A DNA stretch of 64,000 nucleotides, taken from assembly GCF_015694425.1 (NCBI RefSeq), contig NZ_JADQDN010000008.1, positions 62,001 to 126,000 of the forward strand, read 5' to 3'. The notes beneath the pieces were generated by a model. The model saw only the letters and a list, made by a program, of their open reading frames with translations, made no database searches and had not been told where the DNA came from. The stretch's first letter is position 1. Every line of letters starts with the position of its first letter. The position numbers and the translations under genes were made by a program. Positions 57,264 to 64,000 of the stretch are shown piece by piece. The stretch comes from Microvirga terrestris. GTDB lineage: Bacteria > Pseudomonadota > Alphaproteobacteria > Rhizobiales > Beijerinckiaceae.

Positions 57264-57722
57264 TCAGGTTAGCATATGCCTGAATCGGTTGAGGACGCGC
57301 CCAACCGGCCGCACAACCTGAAGAATCCGAGCAGACAAGGCGGAGTTGGAGGCGAAACGCACATAGGCTGCGGCCAGACGGTGCGCGCGTGACGCATCAA
57401 GCGTCTGCTGTGCTTTCTGGAGTGCCTTGAGCTGCATCCTGGTCGCAGCCAATTCCGCCTTCATCTGTTGGGATTTGTCTTTCAGACGCTGTGAGGAGGC
57501 TTTGAGGCGTTCATAATTACCTCTCAGCCGTTCCTGCTCTTCTGCATAGGCCCTGATCGTCGGTTCTTGCTCCAGGAGACGCTCCTCAAGGCGGGCTCGT
57601 TCGAGAGCTGTGATCCGCCGGATCTCCCGCGCGCGATCCTCTGCAAGCCGCGCCAACATCTTATAGTGTTCAGCCTCGGGGTTTTCCGGCTGCGGTCGTG
57701 GAATATCGGACCTCTTATGCAT
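57264..57722 (-). CDS. Coiled-coil protein in glycosyltransferase operon
   Basis: 152 residues from ATG 57720-57722. A long heptad-rich, Glu/Arg/Gln-rich coiled coil spans residues ~20-110 (EERLLEQEPTIRAYAEEQERL), followed by a basic C-terminal segment (RILQVVRPVGRVLNRFRHML) that may lie on a membrane. No known family recognised. Its start overlaps the glycosyltransferase stop by eight bases and the AsnB-like gene follows after 34 bases. Could be a chain-length or scaffold factor for the cluster; that is a guess. Confidence 0.68.
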   Translation of the reverse strand: MHKRSDIPRPQPENPEAEHYKMLARLAEDRAREIRRITALERARLEERLLEQEPTIRAYAEEQERLRGNYERLKASSQRLKDKSQQMKAELAATRMQLKALQKAQQTLDASRAHRLAAAYVRFASNSALSARILQVVRPVGRVLNRFRHMLT

Positions 57723-59838
57723 GCTGAAAATGCCCCTGCTGCAACTGAAAAAGCTCGGCAACACGCGTCTCATGCGCTTCCGGAGAATGATGCTCCTTGA
57801 CGAATGTTCTGGCCTGTTGTCCAAGCCTCAGGCACAGATCAGGATCGCTTACGAGCCTCAGAAGAGCCTCGGCATAGGAGGCTGCCATGTCGTCGTCGTC
57901 AGGCAGCGAAGGCAGCAGGATCCCGGTCTCCTCATTGTTGATGATCTCCGAAATCCCGCCCAGGTCAGGGGCTACGACAGCCAAGCCATGACTCATGGCC
58001 TCGAGGAGCACATTGGGCACTCCATCTTGAAGGCTCGTGTAGAGGAGGATGGAGTATCGGGATGTGGGGAGGGACTCAAAACCGGCGTAGGACCCGTGAT
58101 AGCGAAGATTGGACAATCCTTCGAACTGGCGCGCATCGAAAGCTTCAAGCACTGAGCTGCCGAAAACATCGATGGTCATCTGCGGAGCAACGCGGTGTAG
58201 CTCGCGTGCAATGGCGGGAAGAAGAGAGGGTCTCTTATCGGCGTCAAGACGTGATGCCCAGAGGATCCGGTGCTGTGCATCGGATGTGCGTGCCGGCAGG
58301 ACGGCAGGGGCCTCTATAGAGGCTGGAAGATGGTGCCACTTTTGAGTCTGTGTTCCGACACGATGCATGTCGTGACTGATCATGGAGGCGCTGTCGCAAA
58401 TGATCTTGGACAAGGAGTCGAGGTGTTCGGATATATGACCCATCGAGGACCCGACGGTTATGAAACGTCCCTTCTCAATCCGAACGACATCATTGAACCG
58501 ATAGAAGATCGTTTCTTTATCCTTGAGGACGGCGGAATAAAGCTGCAGAAAACGATCCACGAATGGGCACTCACGCAGATGAATGCGAGCTTCGAAACCG
58601 CATGATTCCACAATTTTCAGCGCCAACAGACAGCGCTGGTCCCGATTCAGCCCGCGGCCATACAGAGACATATCGACAATGGTAACATTTGGTGGGAGGC
58701 GATCCATCCACTGCACAATGTCGAGGTCGCCACCAAGGATTGCCAGAAGATTGCAGAACGGATCGATTCGGGAAATGGCTTCCATCAATGCGGCGAAGTA
58801 TTTTTCCGCTCCGCCTCGTGACATAAAGGGAAACAGAAAGACATCGCTGTAGACGTGATTTCCAAGAACTTGGCAGATATCATAATAGGCTGCACCGAGA
58901 GGAGAAAATCCTGTGTGATTGCGGATGGCAGGAATTCTTTCGTCACGATACCTTGATAGGACGATGGAAGGATCTATTGCGTTCGCGTGCTTGGCTAAGT
59001 CTTGGAGGATTTTGCCATTGAGAAAGTCGCGCGCAATGGCGCTGGATCCTGCATCGTTGCAATTCGAATGGGCTAGATGGTTGTAGAATGGTTCTGAAAT
59101 CTTCAAATAGCTTACAGGATCGAACAATCGCGTCGGTGGGATCTGGCGGACCGAAATTGCATAGGCAGACCTGAACAGGCTTCCAGGCCTTTGCCTGTAG
59201 AAGAGAGCTACGTCCTCTACAATTCTGATATCTAATCCCGAAGCAACAGCCTCTGCATTGAAATGCCAATCCTCGAAGGCATAACCCGGGGACAATCGAA
59301 CGTCGCGAAAAGGAATTCTGCGAAACACATCCCGATGGGCGCAGACCCGGGAGATGTAGGGGTTTTGCTGAAGGAACGTCATCGGTGTGACGTTGATCAA
59401 GGGCTCATACCGACAAACGAAGCTGTGAAAGCCGAAGCCGATAACATATTCCGGAAAGTAGAGCGCTTCCGAGCCGAGCCTTTCAGCCGCCACATAAATA
59501 TCGTGGAAGTAGTTGTATGAGACGAGATCGTCGGCATCTGCGGTAAAGACATAGTCGCCGCGTGCTCGCTCTATCCCAGCATTGCGGGAAAGACCAAGCG
59601 AACCATGGTCGACCTCAATGATCTGCACGCCCTGATAGCTGCCGAGATCGAAGGATGACAGGACCTCGCGCGTGGCATCGTCGGTCCGATCCAGTACAGC
59701 CACCAGTTCGAGTCTCAGACCCTTTGATTGTGCAAACCGCACAGCCTCGTCGAGAGACAGGAGCGTCCGTCTCAGGAAGACGGCTTCGCAATGAATGTTC
59801 AGGATGATCGATGCATGGAATAAAGTCTCGATCATCAA
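57715..59838 (-). CDS. Two-domain glycosyltransferase (GT2 plus GT4)
   Basis: 707 residues. The N-terminal GT-A domain of GT2 type (about 1-270) has the metal-binding DADD at 101-104 preceded by GLSRNAGIERARGDYVFT. The C-terminal GT-B domain of GT4 type (about 330-700) has ILWASRLDADKRPSLL and the donor-site segment DGVPNVLLEAMSHGLAVVAPDLGG. Two transferases in one chain suggest consecutive addition of two sugars to a surface glycan. First gene of the leftward operon; no polymerase, flippase or export genes are adjacent. Confidence 0.88.
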   Translation of the reverse strand: MMIETLFHASIILNIHCEAVFLRRTLLSLDEAVRFAQSKGLRLELVAVLDRTDDATREVLSSFDLGSYQGVQIIEVDHGSLGLSRNAGIERARGDYVFTADADDLVSYNYFHDIYVAAERLGSEALYFPEYVIGFGFHSFVCRYEPLINVTPMTFLQQNPYISRVCAHRDVFRRIPFRDVRLSPGYAFEDWHFNAEAVASGLDIRIVEDVALFYRQRPGSLFRSAYAISVRQIPPTRLFDPVSYLKISEPFYNHLAHSNCNDAGSSAIARDFLNGKILQDLAKHANAIDPSIVLSRYRDERIPAIRNHTGFSPLGAAYYDICQVLGNHVYSDVFLFPFMSRGGAEKYFAALMEAISRIDPFCNLLAILGGDLDIVQWMDRLPPNVTIVDMSLYGRGLNRDQRCLLALKIVESCGFEARIHLRECPFVDRFLQLYSAVLKDKETIFYRFNDVVRIEKGRFITVGSSMGHISEHLDSLSKIICDSASMISHDMHRVGTQTQKWHHLPASIEAPAVLPARTSDAQHRILWASRLDADKRPSLLPAIARELHRVAPQMTIDVFGSSVLEAFDARQFEGLSNLRYHGSYAGFESLPTSRYSILLYTSLQDGVPNVLLEAMSHGLAVVAPDLGGISEIINNEETGILLPSLPDDDDMAASYAEALLRLVSDPDLCLRLGQQARTFVKEHHSPEAHETRVAELFQLQQGHFQHA

Positions 59839-59944
59839 AAAGTCCTGCTAATATCCAGTTCTGTGAATGGTGGGGTCAGATGCAGATCATTGAAGTACCC
59901 GCCTATTAGTAACATGATCATGTATCATGTCGAGAGGCCAAGAC

Positions 59945-60124
59945 TCCTTTTCTGCAAGAGGACTGGGCGACGATCTGACGTGATGCATGACGATGGAGGG
60001 CATCTCCGTCAGCCCCTTGGGGAAGCGCGTTCCCATGTAGTGCCGCACCAATGCGCTGGAGGATGTCGAGTCCTGCCGCAATGGCGGCATCCAGCATCGG
60101 GGCCTGCGCCATTCAGCCGCCTGA
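59945..60124 (+). pseudogene. Degenerate copy of the acnA 3' end
   Basis: The last 100 bases (60025-60124) align without gaps to the last 100 bases of acnA (55358-55457) with 76 identities by hand count. Conserved blocks include GCGCTGGAGGA, GTCGAGT and GGCGGCATCC. The counterpart of the acnA His codon is TAG, an earlier TGA is also in frame, and a ~6-base deletion lies upstream, so it cannot encode a functional C terminus. Homology can be followed weakly back to about 59945. The remnant is in the same orientation as acnA and is followed by a similar hairpin. The remainder of the 59839-60215 gap holds the presumed promoter of the glycosyltransferase operon. Confidence 0.85.
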
Positions 60125-60129
60125 TGCAG

Positions 60130-60159
60130 AAAAAGCCCGCTCCTGGGTGAGGAACGGGC
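60130..60159 (-). terminator. Terminator of the RTX gene (copy of acnA downstream hairpin)
   Basis: On the minus strand GCCCGTTCCTC ... GGAGCGGGC with one mismatch is followed by TTTTTCTG. It terminates the leftward RTX gene and corresponds in position and sequence to 55466-55500. Confidence 0.78.
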
Positions 60160-60215
60160 AGCTATGAAGAATGCAGACTGCTCCAGCAATAGAGCGCCCG
60201 ATTGCCTGAATTAGC

Positions 60216-62597
60216 TCAGATCACGAAGAAGTCGTGATAGTAGAGCTTCGTCTTGTCGTTGAGGCTTGCGATCTTTACCTGAGCCTTGTTGCCGGTGCCG
60301 TCCTGATCGTAGTAGAGCGCACCAGCTTTTTTGTCGTAGACAATCCGGTCCTCGGCATCCTTGGCCTTCTTGCCCTCGATAAACATTTCTTTCTTGAATT
60401 TCTGCGGCTCGGACATCGTGCCGGAGCCCAGCTTTGTGAAGACTTTATTGTCCAGATAAAAGCTGTCGTCCCAGGAACGATAGTCCATCACGTGATCTAC
60501 ATTGATGCTCTTGTTCGGCCTAGTGTCGAACACGAAGATGTCGCTGCCGGTACCGCCGATGAGCACGTCGTTGCCTGTACCGCCATAAAGCGTATCATTG
60601 CCGCCGGCGCCGGCAAGTCGGTCGTTACCTGCTGATCCGAACAGCCGGTCGCTGCCGATACTGCCCGTCAGGGCATTGTTGCCCTTCGTGCCGGTCTGCG
60701 TTTCGACCGCATCCCCAACCTGGATCGTGAACGCTTTCTCGTAGGTTTCGCCGGCCTTATCGGTCACCGTGACCTGGATCTGGTGCGCCTGAGCCGTCTC
60801 GTAATCGATTCTGGAACCATCACTGACCGAGAGGCGGCCGTCCTTCGTGACCTCAAAGCGCTCATCAGCGAGCGAGAAGGCGAAGCTGTCGCCTCCATCC
60901 GGATCCGTAGCTGAGAGCTGGCCGATGAATGTGCCGTTCACAGCTCCTTCCTGCACCGTGGCCTGGCTCAGGCCGATATCGGTCGGGGCGTGATTCACTG
61001 GTACCGGCACGTCCTTGATGATGACGACGAACTTTTGTATTGCCGAGCCGCCTTGGCCGTCATCGACCTTCACCCAGATGTTGCGGGTCTCATCCGCCGA
61101 TACCTGGATCCCACCCTTGGTCACCAATTCATATCGGGTCACCGCGGCGCCGTTGGTGACGGGCCGGACGGCGAACGCGCTGGTTGACGAGACATCGGCG
61201 CCGTTCTCATCCACCAGGGTGTAGGTGAGGATGTCGCCATCCGGATCCGTCGCGCTTAAGGTTCCGACCGTGACCGATGCAGCACTTTCGTTGACGTGGA
61301 ACGACAGCGTCAGGCCCGTCGGAGCGCGATTGTCGTCCGAAGGATCGTTGGCGACGTTGATCGTAAAGGCCTTCGTGGTTTCGATGCCCTGGCCGGCCGA
61401 TGCTATCACATGGATGGTGTACGAGCGTATGGCCTGCACCCCATCGTAATTGAGCACCTTGCCCGGTGCGACCTTGACCTGTCCGCTCCCATCAATCACG
61501 AACATGCCGCCGGCATCGCCGCCTCCTTCGGCGGATGTATCGAAGGACCAGGTGATCCCACTCTGGTCGGCCGTTAAGGCACCAATTCCGGTCTCACCCT
61601 CCATGACGGAGATCGTGCCTGTGCTGCCGGCCAGCTTGAGGTCCGATGGAGGTTTGGGAGCAGCAACAAGACCGAGCGTGGAATCGGCGAACTGGATGAA
61701 TTCGATTCCTGTGAGTTCGTCCACACCATCACCACCCAGGAGGGTATCGACGATTGTGAAGGAACCATCAGCATTCTCGATAATGCTGTAGTTCCCGCGT
61801 GTGCCTGTGAAAACCGCCGTATCGATGCCGTCGCCGCCAACCAGGACGTCATTGCCCGCTCCTCCGGAGAGGGTATCGTTTCCGATGCCTCCCTCCAGGG
61901 TGTCGCTGCCGTCCGCGCCTGTGAGCCGATTGTCGAGGCCGTTGCCGATCCCTATGAGGCTTTGCGCTCCCGCGAAGCGGAGATGTTCCAGATTGTCGCC
62001 CAGCGTGTAGTCGATGGAGGCGATGACCGTGTCCTCTCCCTCGCCTGCACTCTCGATAATCCTGTCACCCTCATCGTCAACGACGCAGGTGTCATTGCCC
62101 CGTCCACCGTTCAGGCTGTCAGCCCCCTCGCCGCCGTCGAGTGTGTCGTCGCCATCCCACGCAATGAGGTTGTCATCGCCGCCTCGCCCCTCAAGGAGAT
62201 TGCCGTTGCCATTGCCGATGATGGTGTTGTCGAGGGCGTTGCCGGTTCCACGGAGTTGCTCCATGCCCTGGAGGACCAGAGCTTCGACCTCGTCGGAAAG
62301 CGTATGGGAGGCGTAGGAGAGGACGATGTCCTGCCCCTCGCCCGCCGCTTCAATCACCACATCGTTTTCATCGTCGACATAGTAAGTGTCTGCGCCTTGG
62401 CCGCCGCTTAGCGTATCGGCTCCCCCGCCACCGTCGAGCGCGTTGTTCTCGGCATTGCCGGAGAGGACATTGGCGAGGGCATTGCCGGTAATGCCGGCAT
62501 TCACTTGGGCGCCGGGGATATCGAGCAGAGAGAGACTCTGAGTATCGGGCTCAAGTCGATAGGTATTCCAGAAAGAATCGTACTGATAACCGCCCAT
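60216..62597 (-). CDS. RTX-repeat, cadherin-like calcium-binding exoprotein
   Basis: 793 residues, acidic, no Sec signal. Glycine/aspartate-rich nonapeptides (for example GGDDTLDGGEGADSLNGG) occur in groups at about 38-75, 125-170, 230-255 and near 655-690. The central part (about 330-640) has three cadherin-like/immunoglobulin-fold segments with DPDGD calcium sites. The hydrophobic end (LYYHDFFVI) fits a type I secretion signal. Expected to be secreted by an ABC/MFP/TolC system, none of which is in the window. Function could be adhesion or surface layer. Confidence 0.88.
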   Translation of the reverse strand: MGGYQYDSFWNTYRLEPDTQSLSLLDIPGAQVNAGITGNALANVLSGNAENNALDGGGGADTLSGGQGADTYYVDDENDVVIEAAGEGQDIVLSYASHTLSDEVEALVLQGMEQLRGTGNALDNTIIGNGNGNLLEGRGGDDNLIAWDGDDTLDGGEGADSLNGGRGNDTCVVDDEGDRIIESAGEGEDTVIASIDYTLGDNLEHLRFAGAQSLIGIGNGLDNRLTGADGSDTLEGGIGNDTLSGGAGNDVLVGGDGIDTAVFTGTRGNYSIIENADGSFTIVDTLLGGDGVDELTGIEFIQFADSTLGLVAAPKPPSDLKLAGSTGTISVMEGETGIGALTADQSGITWSFDTSAEGGGDAGGMFVIDGSGQVKVAPGKVLNYDGVQAIRSYTIHVIASAGQGIETTKAFTINVANDPSDDNRAPTGLTLSFHVNESAASVTVGTLSATDPDGDILTYTLVDENGADVSSTSAFAVRPVTNGAAVTRYELVTKGGIQVSADETRNIWVKVDDGQGGSAIQKFVVIIKDVPVPVNHAPTDIGLSQATVQEGAVNGTFIGQLSATDPDGGDSFAFSLADERFEVTKDGRLSVSDGSRIDYETAQAHQIQVTVTDKAGETYEKAFTIQVGDAVETQTGTKGNNALTGSIGSDRLFGSAGNDRLAGAGGNDTLYGGTGNDVLIGGTGSDIFVFDTRPNKSINVDHVMDYRSWDDSFYLDNKVFTKLGSGTMSEPQKFKKEMFIEGKKAKDAEDRIVYDKKAGALYYDQDGTGNKAQVKIASLNDKTKLYYHDFFVI

Positions 62598-62920
62598 CGA
62601 CCTGGTGCCCCTGCTTCATGAGGAAGGCATCTTTGCTTCTCTTCCCCGTGGGAACTTCGTCTTACCATAAGGAATGATATTTTATAGCATCTACAGATTG
62701 TATGGTGGTGCTGGAACATCCTGAATGGATCGCCCTCCCTCCTTCCTGTCATGCAAATAGGGTTCTGGCCTGTCCTGCGGCACTTTGGCCAGTCTCCCAA
62801 CGTTTTGATTCTGCTGAAAATGCCACGCTTTCGACGTAAGTCTTCCCACTTCGTTAAGGTGCCGTTAACCCTTTCACGCAGAAACTCTTTTCATTGCTTC
62901 TCTCACGTTTTGCCAGAGCC
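62598..62920. other. Divergent intergenic region without a gene
   Basis: 323 bases between the RTX gene (leftward) and the GNAT gene (rightward). The left half is A/T-rich (for example ATGATATTTTATAGCATCTAC near 62670-62690) and probably holds the RTX promoter, but I cannot fix its elements. No repeat family member, tRNA or convincing small open frame is seen. Confidence 0.5.
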
Positions 62921-63427
62921 ATGAGCGACCTTCTCGTCAGTATCCGTCATGCGAAGCCCGACGATGCGGCTTTCCTGTCGAAGGTCTTCGACGCGGCCTG
63001 GCGGGAGGCTTATTGCGGCATCATCCCGGGCGTGACCCTCGAGAAGATGTTTTCCCGGCGCAGCGAGGCTTGGTGGCGCTCCACGGTGTCCCGCGGGCGC
63101 CCGCTCGTGGTGCTGGATCTCGGCCAGGGCGCCGTCGGCTACGCCTCCTATGGCCGCTGCCGCGACCGGTCGCTGCCGGCAAACGGCGAGATCGACGAAC
63201 TCTACCTGCTCCCGGAATACCAAGGCATCGGCTTTGGGCGGCGCCTGTTCAAAGCCGTGCGCAACGACCTCCGGCACCGGGAACTCGACAAGACTGTGGT
63301 CTGGGCCCTGGAGGCGAACACCCGCGCCTGCGCTTTCTACGAGGGCATGGGCGGACAGAGCATCGCCCGCGTCGAGGAGCGCATCGGCGGAACGCCGCTC
63401 GCCAAGGTGGCTTACCTGTTCCGCTGA
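62921..63427 (+). CDS. GNAT family N-acetyltransferase
   Basis: 168 residues from ATG 62921. Acetyl-CoA site LPEYQGIGFGRRLFKAV with preceding EIDELYL strand, and the C-terminal NTRACAFYEGMGG motif. IRHAKPDDAAFLSKVFDAAWREAYCGIIPG at the start resembles the RimI-like small-molecule branch. Substrate unknown. Alone in its transcription unit. Confidence 0.85.
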   Translation: MSDLLVSIRHAKPDDAAFLSKVFDAAWREAYCGIIPGVTLEKMFSRRSEAWWRSTVSRGRPLVVLDLGQGAVGYASYGRCRDRSLPANGEIDELYLLPEYQGIGFGRRLFKAVRNDLRHRELDKTVVWALEANTRACAFYEGMGGQSIARVEERIGGTPLAKVAYLFR

Positions 63428-63513
63428 GGCCGGTTCGCCCTGGGCAGGGCGCCTTCCGGCTGAAACCCTAAAATTTTCAACCTTCGGTCCTTGTTGCCAA
63501 AGCCTGCTCCGGC

Positions 63514-63622
63514 TAGAGCATCGTGCGGAAAAGTGAACCCGGCTTTCCGGTCACACGATGCTCTTATTCAAGAAGAAAGCATCGGACCCAAAAGTGGATT
63601 CCACTTTTGGGTCCGATGCTTT
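63514..63622. repeat. Palindromic repeat family F, simple copy
   Basis: AGAGCATCGTGCGGAAAAGTG ... CACACGATGCTC forms the first hairpin; AGCATCGGACCCAAAAGTGG / CCACTTTTGGGTCCGATGCT, nearly perfect, forms the second. The expanded relative is at 49711-49866. It fills the centre of the 354-base gap between the GNAT gene and ppa; I see no gene in the rest. Confidence 0.88.
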
Positions 63623-63781
63623 AGTGAAGCGTCCAGCTTCGGGAGTGGTCGGTCCGGCATTCGGGCTCGCGCTGCTTCCAAATCCAGCTTCTGCCGCATT
63701 TTCACCGGTGTCCCGGTGTCCTGTTCATTACGGACGTCGCGCCCGCGAAGATGCTCAAGCCCTGCTCCGGAGAACAGCTCT

Positions 63782-64000
63782 ATGCGCCTTGACGCGTTAA
63801 AGATTGGAAAGAACCCGCCGGACGACGTGAATGTCGTGATCGAAGTGCCGATCGGCGGCGAGCCCATCAAGTACGAGATGGACAAGGAATCCGGTGCCCT
63901 GGTGGTGGACCGCTTCCTCTACACCGCCATGCGCTATCCCGGAAACTATGGCTTCATCCCCCATACCCTCTCGGGCGACGGCGACCCGTGCGACGTGCTC
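63782..64000 (+). CDS. ppa: Inorganic pyrophosphatase, N-terminal part (runs off window)
   Basis: 73 codons are visible. [57 protein letters not shown] and GDGDPCDVL are the family I soluble pyrophosphatase signature, the latter beginning the metal-binding DxDPxD site. It hydrolyses PPi in the cytoplasm. GGAGA lies 9 bases before the ATG. Confidence 0.95.
   Translation, partial: MRLDALKIGKNPPDDVNVVIEVPIGGEPIKYEMDKESGALVVDRFLYTAMRYPGNYGFIPHTLSGDGDPCDVL

Noticed and set aside
57715..59838. Lasso-peptide or similar RiPP locus around the AsnB-like gene
   Set aside because: No B1/B2 leader-processing proteins and no precursor-like small open frame were seen; the neighbours are a glycosyltransferase and a coiled-coil protein.
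55458..60215. Classical integrative element with integrase
   Set aside because: No integrase, transposase or tRNA lies in the interval, and the acnA copies are too diverged to be a recent attachment-site duplication; only an old event can be argued.

Overview
The window looks like chromosomal DNA of a GC-rich alphaproteobacterium of the order Hyphomicrobiales (Rhizobiales). The evidence is an AcpXL-type acyl carrier protein for very-long-chain lipid A, cytochrome c maturation genes diverging from acnA, the ispZ/ftsY/mtaB/dapF group, the ffh-rpsP-rimM-trmD group, scattered leuB/leuC/leuD and asd, and abundant rhizobial-style palindromic repeats. A Microvirga- or Methylobacterium-like genus is my guess only; the sequence does not prove it.

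Layout. 1-3.5 kb: lipid A genes (a partial FabZ-like dehydratase and acpXL), a cysteine phosphatase and an MsbA-type ABC exporter. 3.6-18.5 kb: central and amino-acid metabolism (AceE-like E1 enzyme, tRNA-Gly, prolyl-tRNA editing protein, a thioredoxin/LON-domain/Trm112 trio, a CitE-like lyase, a threonine-dehydratase-like enzyme, carbonic anhydrase, GH43 glycosidase, asd, a sulfite-oxidase-like enzyme). 18.5-27.7 kb: leuB, leuD, leuC and rplS, with signalling and envelope genes between them (kinase-USP fusion with a metallophosphoesterase, MltB-like transglycosylase, cupin, small membrane proteins). 27.8-31 kb: two divergent regulator/target pairs (HxlR with a cysteine-synthase-like enzyme, Lrp with an EamA exporter) lying between rplS and trmD. 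31-34.6 kb: trmD, rimM, rpsP, ffh. 35-43.7 kb: MBL hydrolase, HAD phosphatase, TauE permease, dapF, mtaB, an RluA-type synthase, ftsY and yciB. 43.8-55.5 kb: adenylate cyclase, ccmG-ccmD-ccmC, an accessory block, ccmB-ccmA, then divergent acnA. 55.6-62.6 kb: an accessory, visibly more A/T-rich region with an AsnB-like protein, a coiled-coil protein, a two-domain glycosyltransferase, a decayed copy of the acnA 3' end and an RTX protein. 62.9-64 kb: a GNAT enzyme and the start of ppa.

The most interesting features are structural. (1) G/C-rich palindromic repeats have entered protein-coding genes without closing the frame: near the N terminus of rimM, in the middle of an RluA-type pseudouridine synthase, and as the C-terminal tail of ccmA. 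(2) Repeat families nest inside one another at symmetric positions. (3) The 3' end of acnA plus its terminator-like hairpin recurs as a degenerate copy 4.7 kb away, bracketing the AsnB-like/coiled-coil/glycosyltransferase operon. These were found by reading and hand alignment; no database search was run.
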